Assembly (NCBI GenBank): GCA_024330965.1
Contig: JANDJL010000002.1
Span: 62,001 to 126,000 of the forward strand
DNA length: 64,000 bases
Direction: 5' to 3'
Source of the DNA: Nitrospira sp.
GTDB lineage: Bacteria; Nitrospirota; Nitrospiria; Nitrospirales; Nitrospiraceae
The translations under genes and the position numbers were made by a program. Numbering within the stretch: the first letter of the stretch is position 1; the number at the start of each line of letters is the position of its first letter. Positions 37,709 to 46,226 of this stretch are shown in pieces. The notes beneath the pieces are model-generated. The model made no database searches. It was given only the letters and a program-made list of their open reading frames with translations, and was not told where the DNA came from.

Positions 37709-38305
37709 TCATCGGTTTGCCGGCCCCTGATTCTTTTGGCTCATGCCGCGCAGCGCCTGAAAGGGGCCTCCCGCGGATTCGGCGACGCATCCGCACGGGC
37801 CCTCGTTCAAATCTTTCCCGCATTGCGCGCAGAGCCCTGGACACTCCTGTTTACAGAGAGGATGCATCGGCGAGGCTAGAATCAATTGTTCCCGCAGCAT
37901 CGGAGCCAATTCGAGATGATCGCCGGAGTAATAGTAGAGATCGTCATCGGGCTCTTCTTCCGGCTTCACCTGAACGGCCGATGCCGTCTTCTTTCTTGAT
38001 GCGGCCTCATGCTTGACGGCGGACGCCGTCGGCTTGTTTTCCCGTTCATACGCCACATGGAGCGCGAACGCCAAGGGGTCGTCAAAATCTTTGAGGCATC
38101 GGACGCATTGACGAATCGCCGTCCCCTCAACGACTCCGGTCACGCAAATGGTTTTCCCGACGACCCGAAAATCCAACCCGACGGCCAAAGTCCCCCGAAG
38201 CGCAAGATCCGCCTCCGTCAACCCGAGTTCTTCCGCCGTCAGATCGCCGGACAGCGACCGAGCATGGGCGATAATGTCCGAAACTTTCGGCGTCAACAGA
38301 TCCAT
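37709..38305 (-). CDS. YceD/DUF177 family protein
   Basis: The protein of about 198 residues has the YceD C-terminal signature CKQECPGLCAQCGKDLNEGP, plus the earlier RQCVRCLKDFDDPLAF. A low-complexity charged linker lies in the middle (SAVKHEAASRKKTASAVQVK). The family is encoded next to rpmF in very many bacteria and is linked to rRNA or ribosome metabolism; exact action is unclear. I favour the ATG at 38305, five bases after GGAGG. The frame also opens at 38368 as a TAATG overlap with the rpsR stop, so a longer coupled form is possible. Confidence 0.88.
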   Translation of the reverse strand: MDLLTPKVSDIIAHARSLSGDLTAEELGLTEADLALRGTLAVGLDFRVVGKTICVTGVVEGTAIRQCVRCLKDFDDPLAFALHVAYERENKPTASAVKHEAASRKKTASAVQVKPEEEPDDDLYYYSGDHLELAPMLREQLILASPMHPLCKQECPGLCAQCGKDLNEGPCGCVAESAGGPFQALRGMSQKNQGPANR

Positions 38306-38367
38306 CATGCCCTCCGACAATGCGCCGCTTCCCCTCTTCAGCACATGGGCTCCGTCGCTCGCACCCA

Positions 38368-38625
38368 TTACCGCTCTTCCGCGAAACTGATGATCGCAAT
38401 ATGCCTGGCACGCTTGACGGCGACCGTCAGCTCACGCTGATGACGCATGCAATTCCCCGAAATGCGGCGTGGCACGATGCGTCCTCGTTCGGTCAGAAAG
38501 GTTCTCAGCAAGCCGGCATCCTTGAAATCGATCGGCATCTTATCTACACAAAAGCGACAAGGGCGCCTGCGTTGAAACAACCTGCCGCCGCCCCCGCTTC
38601 GTTCTCCTTCGCTGCTCCGTTCCAT
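38368..38625 (-). CDS. rpsR: 30S ribosomal protein S18
   Basis: The 85-residue protein starts MERSSEGERSGGGG and continues with the S18 core RRPCRFCVDKMPIDFKDAG, RGRIVPRRISGNCMRHQREL and VAVKRARHIAII. The CRFC and GNC cysteines mark the zinc-binding form. The ATG at 38625 is preceded by GAGGCGG. It follows ssb by 23 nt. The usual next gene, rplI, is missing; yceD comes directly after. Confidence 0.96.
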   Translation of the reverse strand: MERSSEGERSGGGGRLFQRRRPCRFCVDKMPIDFKDAGLLRTFLTERGRIVPRRISGNCMRHQRELTVAVKRARHIAIISFAEER

Positions 38626-38648
38626 CACCGCCTCCTCGTTCTGCGCGA

Positions 38649-39047
38649 CTACCCTTGTTCATCCATATCATAAGCCAGGTCCTCGTGAGTGACAGGCTCC
38701 GTCATGCCGGAGGCACCATCCTGTCTCTTGGGCATAAAGGTGACGCTCTGCGCGACGACTTCATGCTTGCTTCGCTTCTGGCCGTCTTCCGTTTCCCATC
38801 GTCGCTGCTGAAGCCGCCCCTCTACAATGACGCCGTTGCCTTTGCTGAGATACTGGCCACAGTGTTCCGCCTGCTTGCCGAACACCACGATGTCCACGAA
38901 ACAAACTTCCTCTTTCAGGTCCTCTCCTTGTTTGAAACGGCGACCCACCGCCAGGCCGAAACTGGCCACCGGCGTCCCGTTCGGCGTGTATCGCAGTTCG
39001 GGATTCCTGGTCAGATTGCCCAGCAGAATGACTTTATTGAACCCCAT
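38649..39047 (-). CDS. ssb: Single-stranded DNA-binding protein
   Basis: The 132-residue protein has the OB-fold start MGFNKVILLGNLTRNPELRY, followed by TPNGTPVASFGLAVGRRFKQ and WETEDGQKRSKHEVVAQSVTF. The acidic C-terminus ends in DEQG; the usual tip is DDDIPF, and here the Pro-Phe end that binds partner proteins is absent. It coats single-stranded DNA in replication and repair. It starts 5 nt after the rpsF stop, the standard rpsF-ssb-rpsR order. Confidence 0.95.
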   Translation of the reverse strand: MGFNKVILLGNLTRNPELRYTPNGTPVASFGLAVGRRFKQGEDLKEEVCFVDIVVFGKQAEHCGQYLSKGNGVIVEGRLQQRRWETEDGQKRSKHEVVAQSVTFMPKRQDGASGMTEPVTHEDLAYDMDEQG

Positions 39048-39052
39048 CACCG

Positions 39053-39394
39053 TCAGGCCCCCACGGATTCCTGAACCACCGGCTCCGACGACCGCCGCAC
39101 CGGCAATTCCTTCTCATGCTGGATGGTAAGAAATTTGATGATATTGTCCTCAAGCCGATAGGCCCGCTCTAATTCTCCCACCGTATGATTCGGCGCCTTG
39201 AAATAAAAGTATGCGTAGGTGCCTTTTCTCTCGCGACGCACTTCATACGCCAGTTTTTTCTTCCCTAGATTTTCAACCTTGAGAAACTGGGCGCCGGCTT
39301 TATCGGCCACGTTTTTCATTTTATCGATGAGCGCGTTTGTTTCCTCGTCTGAAAGAGACGGACGAATAATGAATAAGGACTCGTAGATCCTCAT
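39053..39394 (-). CDS. rpsF: 30S ribosomal protein S6
   Basis: The start at 39394 follows AGGAGG and gives a 113-residue protein beginning MRIYESLFIIRPSLSDEETN. Other S6 segments are NLGKKKLAYEVRRERKGTYA and YFKAPNHTVGELERAYRLED. The C-terminal tail is short and polar. It is the first gene of the ribosomal and lipid operon. The longer frame from 39508 lacks a ribosome-binding site and is not used. Confidence 0.96.
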   Translation of the reverse strand: MRIYESLFIIRPSLSDEETNALIDKMKNVADKAGAQFLKVENLGKKKLAYEVRRERKGTYAYFYFKAPNHTVGELERAYRLEDNIIKFLTIQHEKELPVRRSSEPVVQESVGA

Positions 39395-39474
39395 GCGGCA
39401 ATCCTCCTGGACAAAGGCCCCCGAACCGGTCGGGAGCGAGGTGTAGGGCGCCTGCCTGGCGCAATAGGCGATCG

Positions 39475-39504
39475 ACCGTAGCACAAGACCATCGAGAGTG
39501 TCAA
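39475..39504 (-). promoter_or_regulatory. Probable promoter of the rpsF operon
   Basis: On the minus strand, TTGACA (39499-39504) is a perfect -35, and TACGGT (39475-39480) is a weak -10 after an 18-nt spacer. The leader would be about 75 nt before the rpsF ATG, long enough for S6/S18 feedback control, though I see no clear structure for it. Confidence 0.4.
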
Positions 39505-39694
39505 ACAACGCAGGAGACGGAAATCAGCCGCCGCGAGCGGCCGTCGGCCTGCCGGCTTGCATCAATCGGTTGGCTGCCGTGTTGATCTCCCTGAAGCTAT
39601 CTGATCGCTAGAGGACCGCCGCGGGAATCCAAAGGAGGAAGCGAGCAGGCGTCCTTTTCCCCGCTCACGATCCTAATCCCCCAGAGCGTACAAG

Positions 39695-39733
39695 GCAAAA
39701 ACAAACGGGCCGAGGGTCTAACACTCCCGGCCC
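39695..39733 (-). terminator. Rho-independent terminator after the nuclease-like gene
   Basis: On the minus strand, GGGCCGGGAG and CTCGGCCC flank a short loop (39707-39733) with one mismatch. The T-rich stretch CGTTTGTTTTTGCC follows. It lies about 55 bp after the stop of the disrupted gene at 39789. Confidence 0.7.
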
Positions 39734-39788
39734 GCCATTTGCCGATCAGTGCCCCCGCACAGGTTCGCTCAGGGCCGGCGGTCTCTTC

Positions 39789-40630
39789 TTAGACACACCG
39801 GCACCGACGACCGGCTTTTCCTATCACGTGAATGTTCTCCGGGCGCTCCGTCAGACGCACGGTATGACCCCGCACCTCGACGAGATCGTGGAGCCCCCTC
39901 TCCTCCATGAGAGGCAGGACATCGACTCGTTCGTTACGGCGTTCAAGAAAGTCGATAAAGCCTGTGAGAGAGGTGTTTCGCTGGAAAAATTCTTCCAACC
40001 TGCGCCAGAGTTTCGGCCAAATGGGTGGAATGGTGGGAAGATCTGGGCTGGTCCTGACCGTCACGCCGATCGTGGTTTTGTCCGTGGGCCAATATCCCAA
40101 TCTCTTCTTTTTGGCGTAAGCGATAGCGTTGCTCACCTCTTCTCTGAGTGTGGCGAAGAGCGTGTTGTAGTACAACGGATAGGCAAAACCGGCCCTGGCT
40201 AGACCAATGTTCACGGACTTCCGAAGCAGGTCACGAGTGAGCAGCACAGCCGAGCCATCCTCTTGGAATGTGGTTCCGGCAAAGACGAAGGCAATCGGTC
40301 GCCCCGAGGCATCGTCGGTCATACGGGCCAAAATGTAGCCAGAATGTAGCCAGCAGGCTCCGGACTTGTGTGGCGGTCAAATCCGATAAGCCGCAACATC
40401 GTCTCCCGCGCTTTCGTGGAAAGAGGCTTGATCGCCCCCTTTTCAATGGCATCGATCCCTTCAAATCGTAATTGCACTGTGTTTTTTGTCGTGACGCCTT
40501 TCCCAAGGACCGGAACCTTGCCCTCCAATCGCGGCCACAACTTGAGGTTATCTGCCAGAAAACGAACCGAATCCCCATCGGGAACACCCGCCAATGGCTT
40601 GAAACGGCCTTTGATGAGAGTAAAGGGCAT
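39789..40630 (-). pseudogene. Staphylococcal-nuclease-like gene broken by an 11-bp duplication
   Basis: The 5' frame begins MPFTLIKGRFKPLAGVPDGD (ATG 40630), with the nuclease-like features DGDSVRF and VQLRFEGIDAIEKGA, then PLSTKARETMLRLIGF. It reads ...SPEPAGYILATFWPV and stops at 40319. Another frame goes on from ARMTDDASGRPIAFVFAG to 39789. AATGTAGCCAG is present twice in tandem at 40332-40353. Removing one copy gives a continuous GYILARMTDDASG junction and a single protein of about 276 residues. The C-terminal half is not recognised. If the duplication is genuine, the gene is inactive or makes a truncated nuclease-like protein. Confidence 0.85.
40332..40353. repeat. 11-bp perfect tandem duplication causing a frameshift
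   Basis: AATGTAGCCAG occurs at 40332-40342 and again at 40343-40353. Because 11 is not a multiple of three, it shifts the frame of the nuclease-like gene exactly where its two halves fail to join. Confidence 0.95.
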
Positions 40631-40757
40631 GAGGAGCTTCCCTTCTTGGAGGCGACGCAATGAATTCGGCTTCGGCCACCCTTACGCACTTGTTTATCAG
40701 ACCATGCCTCGCATCCGCCGTGTCGGATGAATCAGGATGATAGGGCACGCCTCTTCC

Positions 40758-41195
40758 TTATGACACAAGATATCCCCACACACTGACCTTCCTTTTCATC
40801 GGCGCTCGGTTGTACACAAACACCTGGACAAATGGTCCCATCACCGGGAATCTTGCCACGTAGCTGCTGATGTTGTGGGGGCTCCCATGCCAACTGCCCC
40901 GCCCGGACACTTCAATAAAATTGGTACTCTGGGGGCCGCTCAAGTTTTCCTCAAGATTAACATAGCGGCGGGCGCCCATCGTCCCCTTTGCGTCGAAGGC
41001 GAATATCACGCCTAAATCGACCGGAGGTTCATCCGCCGCCGTCTGACTGAATCGTACAAAAATATTGATGGACCGATAACCATCAATTCCCTTGTAGGGC
41101 GGGAGGCTGACGCCGACGCTGGGCGGCACCTCGTGATCGGTCATGAACTTAATGATTTTCGTACAGGCTGGATGACAGGGACCTTGCACGGGCAT
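40758..41195 (-). CDS. Orphan protein, unknown function
   Basis: The 145-residue product starts at an ATG (41195) with AAGGAGG upstream. It begins MPVQGPCHPACTKIIKFMTD and is rich in beta-strand-like segments (YRSINIFVRFSQTAADEP, LGVIFAFDAKGTMGARRYVN, YVARFPVMGPFVQVFVYNRA). No signal peptide, membrane segment or catalytic motif is visible. It is followed by the disrupted nuclease-like gene 127 nt downstream in the same direction. I do not recognise the family. The good ribosome-binding site supports a real gene. Confidence 0.6.
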   Translation of the reverse strand: MPVQGPCHPACTKIIKFMTDHEVPPSVGVSLPPYKGIDGYRSINIFVRFSQTAADEPPVDLGVIFAFDAKGTMGARRYVNLEENLSGPQSTNFIEVSGRGSWHGSPHNISSYVARFPVMGPFVQVFVYNRAPMKRKVSVWGYLVS

Positions 41196-41590
41196 GAGAG
41201 CCTCCTTTCAGTTAGCGGAAAAAGGCCGAGCGATCCACTCATTGATGTCGAGCTATCCGCGGTCACAATCGCAAGCACAAAATGCTGCCCATGCGGCATC
41301 TGAGCGATGGTGAGGCTCGGAGGTAACTGGGTCTTACCGACCGCTCGACGAGCCGGTGAGCCATAACGTTCACATTGTGATTCAGTCAGAATAACCAGTC
41401 AAGGGCCATTTACGTGAGACTACGGATACGATCTCATCCCACTCAACCCGCCAAGCCATCGCCGGCAGGTGGGACTCACATCCAGCTTTCGCGTGGTCAT
41501 CTTCACACATGATACCGAGCAGGCGAGCGAAGAGCGCCATGACGAGAACGGTGGCTCACGACGAGAGATACCCTTGCTTAGGGAACAGCG
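41196..41590. other. Intergenic stretch without a recognised gene
   Basis: About 395 bp between the orphan gene and ychF. I see no open frame with a ribosome-binding site, no tRNA-like T-loop and no hairpin with a T tract. It presumably holds the promoter of the orphan gene. Confidence 0.5.
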
Positions 41591-42682
41591 TCAGACGTTA
41601 AATCGAAAATACACGATATCACCTTCTTGGATCACGTAGTCTTTTCCTTCGAGGCGAAAGAGCCCTTTCTCCTTCACCTTAGCCTCGGAGCCGCAAGCGA
41701 TGAGATCATCATAATGATAAACCTCGGCGCGGATGAAGCCGCGCTCCATGTCGGAGTGGATCTTGCCAGCCGCCTGCGGGGCTTTGGTGCCGCGAGGGAT
41801 GGGCCAGGCCCGAGACTCAGTTTCACCGGCGGTAAAGAAAGTAATGAGGTTCAAGAGCCCGTATGCTTCGCGCGTGAGCCGGACGAGTCCGGATTCGGCC
41901 AACCCCAGTTCCTTGAGAAAGTCCGCCCGTTCGGCTTCGGGCAACGACGACACCTCCGCCTCAAGCTGACCGCAAAGGACCACGACCCTGGCGCCGCGTT
42001 TTGCGGCGACCTCACGCACGATCTGCACCATCGTGTCGTCGGTGTTTTTGCCTTCTGAAACATTGGCGACAAACAGCACCGGTTTGGCGGCGAGCAATTG
42101 ACACTCATTCAGAATCAGCCGCTCTTCCGGCGTATAGGTCAAATTGCCCAACCATTCCCCTTTATCGAGTCGATTCATCAACCGCCCGAGAAACTCGACC
42201 TCGAATGCGGCCTTCTTGTCGCCGGCCCGAACCTTCTTTTCAACCTTTTGCCTGCGCCGATCGAGCGTCTCCAGATCAGCCAACATCAGCTCGGTTTCGA
42301 TGACTCCGATGTCGCGAAGGGGATCGACGGTCCCGCTCACGTGCACAACGTCGCTGCCCTGAAAACAGCGCACAATGTGGAGCAGGGCGTCGACCTCCCG
42401 AATATGGCCCAGGAACTGATTGCCGAGCCCTTCACCCTTGCTGGCCCCTTCGACCAACCCGGCGATGTCCCGCACTTCCAACGTGCTGTACGTAGTTTTT
42501 TTCGATCTGAAGATATTGGTGAGCGTGATGAGTCGCGGATCGGGCACCAACGCGATGCCGGTATTCGGATCGACGGTCGCGAACGGGTAATTGGCCGCCA
42601 AGGCCCCGCCGCCGGTCAGGGCGTTAAAGACCGTCGTCTTGCCGACGTTCGGTAGTCCGATCATGCCGCAACAGAGTCCCAT
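41591..42682 (-). CDS. ychF: Redox-regulated ATPase/GTPase YchF (OLA1 family)
   Basis: The 363-residue Obg-related protein begins [20 protein letters not shown], with the P-loop GLPNVGKTT. The switch region [20 protein letters not shown] is present. A coiled-coil insertion follows ([20 protein letters not shown]), and a C-terminal TGS domain ends with [19 protein letters not shown]. The family prefers ATP over GTP and is linked to ribosomes and oxidative stress. It lies 65 nt after pth, a very common pairing. Confidence 0.96.
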   Translation of the reverse strand: MGLCCGMIGLPNVGKTTVFNALTGGGALAANYPFATVDPNTGIALVPDPRLITLTNIFRSKKTTYSTLEVRDIAGLVEGASKGEGLGNQFLGHIREVDALLHIVRCFQGSDVVHVSGTVDPLRDIGVIETELMLADLETLDRRRQKVEKKVRAGDKKAAFEVEFLGRLMNRLDKGEWLGNLTYTPEERLILNECQLLAAKPVLFVANVSEGKNTDDTMVQIVREVAAKRGARVVVLCGQLEAEVSSLPEAERADFLKELGLAESGLVRLTREAYGLLNLITFFTAGETESRAWPIPRGTKAPQAAGKIHSDMERGFIRAEVYHYDDLIACGSEAKVKEKGLFRLEGKDYVIQEGDIVYFRFNV

Positions 42683-42747
42683 GGTATGAGATTCGACGGT
42701 TCGAAAGTTCCCCTTGTCAAGTTGTCATACTCAACAGGGGGCACCTC

Positions 42748-43332
42748 TCACGACTCGCCGCGTTCCTTTCCTCCCCGCACGTTGAACTGGGTCATCGCCT
42801 CTGCCACGCCTCGGTGGATCACACACTCCAAGGCATCTACCGCCCGTTCGACACAGGATTCCAGCACATGCCTCTCATCGGCCGTGACGGACTCCAACAC
42901 ATAGTCGGCTGGATTCTGGCCCGGCGCCGGACGGCCGATCCCTATTTTGACCCGAACAAACCGAGGCGTGCCGAGCGCCTCGATCACAGATCGCACCCCC
43001 TTATGTCCACCGTGGCCTCCATCGGCTTTGATACGGAGTCGCCCTGGTTCCAAATCAAGATCATCATGAATGAGGATGAGATCGTCCGGCGTCAGGTTCA
43101 ACTCGCGCAAAAGGCCTCTGAGGGGGGGGCCTGTGACGTTCATCCAATCGAGCAAGCCGGCTAACGTGACCGGCTCCGATCCGAGTCGTCCGGTTCCGAT
43201 TCGAGCGGTCAGACGTGGTCTGAGAGAGATCACCCATCGAGCGGCGGCCCGCTCGATCACCCACATGCCGACGTTGTGACGGGTCCGGGCGTAGGCTGAT
43301 CCAGGATTGCCCAATCCGACGAGGAGGCGCAA
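42748..43332 (-). CDS. pth: Peptidyl-tRNA hydrolase
   Basis: The 194-residue protein starts with TTG at 43332 (LRLLVGLGNPGSAYARTRHN), the standard Pth opening with the catalytic His in TRHNVGMW. Further segments are DDLILIHDDLDLEPGRLRIK and GGHGGHKGVRSVIEALGT, then FVRVKIGIGRPAPGQNPADY. It recycles tRNA from prematurely released peptidyl-tRNA. The start lies 2 nt after the rplY stop; the TTG start may be why coupling matters here. Confidence 0.95.
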   Translation of the reverse strand: MRLLVGLGNPGSAYARTRHNVGMWVIERAAARWVISLRPRLTARIGTGRLGSEPVTLAGLLDWMNVTGPPLRGLLRELNLTPDDLILIHDDLDLEPGRLRIKADGGHGGHKGVRSVIEALGTPRFVRVKIGIGRPAPGQNPADYVLESVTADERHVLESCVERAVDALECVIHRGVAEAMTQFNVRGGKERGES

Positions 43333-43334
43333 CG

Positions 43335-44105
43335 TTACTTCTTCTTTTCAGCCTCTTTCTTTTCCGCTTTGGGCGCGGCCGCTTCCTTCTTTTCGCCGGC
43401 TTTTCCTTCCCCGGCCGCCGCCCCAGCCTTGGCCGCTTCGGCGCCGGCGCCTTCACCCGCCGCCTCCTTGCCCTTCGCAATGACTTCGGGTTCGGCTCCC
43501 GCCGCAGCTCCGCTGGTCAAAAGAGCTTCGAGCTTGGCATCGGAGAGAGGTGCGGCCACACTCACCACCATTTGCTCGGCATCGTCCAACAGCCGAATAC
43601 CTTCGCTCACCGTGAGATCTTTGACGTGAACGCCGCTGCCGATAGTCAAAGCCGAGGCATCAATCTCAATGTGATCCGGTAAGGCCGACGGCAGACATTC
43701 GATGTACAATTCGCGCAGATTGTGGTGCAAGACGCCCCCTTCTTTGACGCCGACCGGGGTGCCACCGACAATTTGAATCGGGACTCTGACCCGAATCGGC
43801 TTGCTCATCGACACCTCAAAGAGGTCGGCATGCAACACGGCTCCGCTCACCGGATCAACCTGATAATCGCGCAGCAGCGCCGTCCTGTTGGGATTGGATT
43901 TTGCCCCTTCGATGGTCAACGCGATCAACGCCGAACTGCCGGCATGAGACTTCAAAATTTTCATCAACGGGGTTGGACTCACGGACAATAAAATGCACTC
44001 GCCCTGCCCGTACAACACCGCCGGAATTTTTCCCGCTCGGCGCATGGCCCGAGCCACGCCTTTCCCAGCCCGTTCTCTTACTGTCGCTACCAGCTCGAAC
44101 TTCAT
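43335..44105 (-). CDS. rplY: 50S ribosomal protein L25 / general stress protein Ctc
   Basis: The 256-residue CTC-type L25 has the N-terminal 5S-rRNA-binding domain (ELVATVRERAGKGVARAMRR, PAVLYGQGE) and a C-terminal beta domain (HIEIDASALTIGSGVHVKDL). A long Ala/Lys/Glu-rich tail of about 60 residues follows (EAAKAGAAAGEGKAGEKKEA), absent from E. coli L25 and common in CTC forms. It sits between prs and pth, the familiar prs-rplY-pth-ychF order. Confidence 0.95.
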   Translation of the reverse strand: MKFELVATVRERAGKGVARAMRRAGKIPAVLYGQGECILLSVSPTPLMKILKSHAGSSALIALTIEGAKSNPNRTALLRDYQVDPVSGAVLHADLFEVSMSKPIRVRVPIQIVGGTPVGVKEGGVLHHNLRELYIECLPSALPDHIEIDASALTIGSGVHVKDLTVSEGIRLLDDAEQMVVSVAAPLSDAKLEALLTSGAAAGAEPEVIAKGKEAAGEGAGAEAAKAGAAAGEGKAGEKKEAAAPKAEKKEAEKKK

Positions 44106-44124
44106 GATACTCCTTTACTCCCTT

Positions 44125-44148
44125 CTCTATGGCCGACTCTATGGCCGA
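44125..44148. repeat. 12-bp perfect tandem duplication between prs and rplY
   Basis: CTCTATGGCCGA occurs twice in contact, at 44125-44136 and 44137-44148, in the 61-bp gap between prs and rplY. It lies 20-45 bp upstream of the rplY start. Confidence 0.95.
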
Positions 44149-44166
44149 AAACGCCGCCCAAAGGGT

Positions 44167-45108
44167 CTAGGCAAAGAGTGAACTGACCGATTCGTCCTCA
44201 TGGATGCGTCGGATGGCTTCTCCCAGAAGAGGTGCGACCGACAATTGATAAAGCTTGGGGCACACCCGGTCCTTTCCCTGCAACGGAATTGTGTTGGTCG
44301 TCACAACCTGGGTAATACAAGAATCCCGCAACCGGTCCAAGGCGGGCCCCGACAACACGGCGTGCGTGCAAGCGGTCCAAACTTCACGCGCCCCCTGGTC
44401 GGCGCAAGCCTGCGCACCCTGGACGATCGTCCCGGCCGTGTCAATCATGTCGTCCAGCAAGAGGACGCTCTTACCTTTCACATCACCGATGATGTTCATG
44501 ACCTGCGCTTGATTCGGCCCTTCCCGTCGCTTGTCGATGATTGCCAGCGTGGCCTGCACCCGTTTGGCGAAGGCCCGTGCCCGCTCCACCCCTCCGGCGT
44601 CGGGCGAGACCAGCACCAAATCATCGAACTTTTGCTTCTGGATGTACTCCAACAACACCGGCATGGCATAGAGATGATCCACCGGCACGTTGAAGAAACC
44701 CTGAATCTGTCCGGCGTGCAGATCCATCGTCAGCACCCGATCGGCACCGGCCGTCGTAATCAGGTCGGCGACCAGTTTGGCGGTAATCGGCACGCGCGGC
44801 TGGTCTTTACGATCTTGGCGGGCATAACCGAAATACGGGATGACGGCGGTGATACGATTGGCCGACGACCGTTTGAGCGCGTCGATGATGATCAACAGCT
44901 CCATCAGCGAATCGTTGACCGGATGACAACAGGACTGCACGACGAACACGTCCGCGCCGCGCACGTTTTCCTCGATCTTGACCCGAATCTCTCCGTCGCT
45001 GAACGAGGAGACCGTCGCCTCTCCAAGCTTCTGCCCCAGATACCCGCAAATTTCTTGGGCAAGCGGGAGGTTGGCGTTGCCGGAGAAAATTTTCAACTCT
45101 CTGTTCAT
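44167..45108 (-). CDS. prs: Ribose-phosphate pyrophosphokinase
   Basis: The start at 45108 gives a 313-residue protein beginning [20 protein letters not shown]. Catalytic and regulatory segments are [40 protein letters not shown] (metal and ribose site), [16 protein letters not shown] and the PRPP loop [20 protein letters not shown]. It makes PRPP from ribose 5-phosphate and ATP for nucleotides, His and Trp. A longer frame from 45186 has no ribosome-binding site. The 190-bp gap to ispE has no tRNA, which some genomes carry there. Confidence 0.96.
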   Translation of the reverse strand: MNRELKIFSGNANLPLAQEICGYLGQKLGEATVSSFSDGEIRVKIEENVRGADVFVVQSCCHPVNDSLMELLIIIDALKRSSANRITAVIPYFGYARQDRKDQPRVPITAKLVADLITTAGADRVLTMDLHAGQIQGFFNVPVDHLYAMPVLLEYIQKQKFDDLVLVSPDAGGVERARAFAKRVQATLAIIDKRREGPNQAQVMNIIGDVKGKSVLLLDDMIDTAGTIVQGAQACADQGAREVWTACTHAVLSGPALDRLRDSCITQVVTTNTIPLQGKDRVCPKLYQLSVAPLLGEAIRRIHEDESVSSLFA

Positions 45109-45302
45109 TGGGCATTCCGGAATCGTCTGAGATTGGAGATCTTCGTCGGAGCCGGACTTCGGACTCTTTTCGTTGTTACATGGCAAGCGCTGGGACTTCC
45201 CCTCTCTTCTCCGCGCTTCGCCTGGCGCGAAGAAAAAGGAGATCGCCTGCCGACTCTATCGAAAATCTCCGATAGCTGTCAACTGACTCCCGCACCAGAC
45301 GT

Positions 45303-46226
45303 TTATGGAAGGCAGCGGACCCGGCCTCGCGCCGTGTCGGCGACAAAGACCTTCTCCCGATCTTCAGCCGGGTAGTCGATCGCGGCTTGCCTGGCCTTGC
45401 GTTCATCGCGAAACACGCCGAAGACCGTGGCGCCGCTGCCGGACAGCAGAGCCGCTTCGGCACCCAGCTTGAGAAGGGTGCGCTTAATACCATGGAGAGC
45501 GGGATAGGCTTCAAACATCGGCGCCTCAAAGTCGTTCTCGACTCTCTCGAGGACCTGTTCCCATAAAAGTCGCCGTGTTCGCCCGAGTAAGATATGGGCA
45601 TTGGAGATCGGCCGCACCTGACGGCGAGAGGACAGTTCTCGATAGGCCCACGCAGTTTCAATGGAAAAGCCAGGGTACACGAGCACCACCCATCGTCCTC
45701 CATCCAGCTCGACGGGATTGACCTCTTCACCTCGGCCAGTCACCACAGCAGTGGGCGCGAAGAAAAAAAACGGCACGTCGCTTCCCAACGTTCGGCCGAC
45801 CTGGGCCATATCGGCTGCCGACCATTTTAAATCGAGCAACTGATTCAATCCGACGATCGTGGCCGCGGCGTCGCTGCTTCCCCCGCCCAACCCCGCTCCC
45901 ATCGGAATCCGCTTGGTCAGCATGATATCGACCCCGACTCTCAAGCGGCAGCGGAGCAACACCGTTTCAGCGGCTCGATAGACCAGATTTGTTTGATCAG
46001 TGGCCAGGGTAGGATCATCGCAGCGCAGTCGAATCTCATCGTGATTTTCATTGAGGCGGAGCGAAACTTCGTCCTCCAACCCGATGGTCTGCATCAAGGA
46101 CCAGAGGTTGTGAAATCCGTCGGCACGGCGGTCGAGGACGCGAAGGATAAGGTTCACTTTGGCCGGAGCCAAAACGGTAACGGCAGAAGACGGCGCCGGG
46201 ATTGATCCGGGGAGCGGCTTAGTCAC
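45303..46226 (-). CDS. ispE: 4-diphosphocytidyl-2-C-methyl-D-erythritol kinase
   Basis: The 307-residue GHMP kinase starts with GTG at 46226, after AAGGAAG. Motifs are VLAPAKVNLILRVLDRRADG (substrate Lys), the ATP loop PMGAGLGGGSSDAAATIVGL and the late SGSGATVFGVFRDERKA. It phosphorylates CDP-methylerythritol in the MEP isoprenoid pathway. Its start overlaps the pilR stop by 8 nt, an odd junction between a pilus regulator and isoprenoid synthesis. Confidence 0.95.
   Translation of the reverse strand: MTKPLPGSIPAPSSAVTVLAPAKVNLILRVLDRRADGFHNLWSLMQTIGLEDEVSLRLNENHDEIRLRCDDPTLATDQTNLVYRAAETVLLRCRLRVGVDIMLTKRIPMGAGLGGGSSDAAATIVGLNQLLDLKWSAADMAQVGRTLGSDVPFFFFAPTAVVTGRGEEVNPVELDGGRWVVLVYPGFSIETAWAYRELSSRRQVRPISNAHILLGRTRRLLWEQVLERVENDFEAPMFEAYPALHGIKRTLLKLGAEAALLSGSGATVFGVFRDERKARQAAIDYPAEDREKVFVADTARGRVRCLP

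Noticed and set aside
43335..43520. Low-complexity Ala/Lys/Glu tail of L25 as a separate repeat element or frameshift product
   Set aside because: Such tails are normal in CTC-type L25 and the frame is continuous.
45109..45302. Possible tRNA between prs and ispE
   Set aside because: Some genomes carry tRNA-Gln here, but no T-loop or acceptor pairing can be found in this gap.
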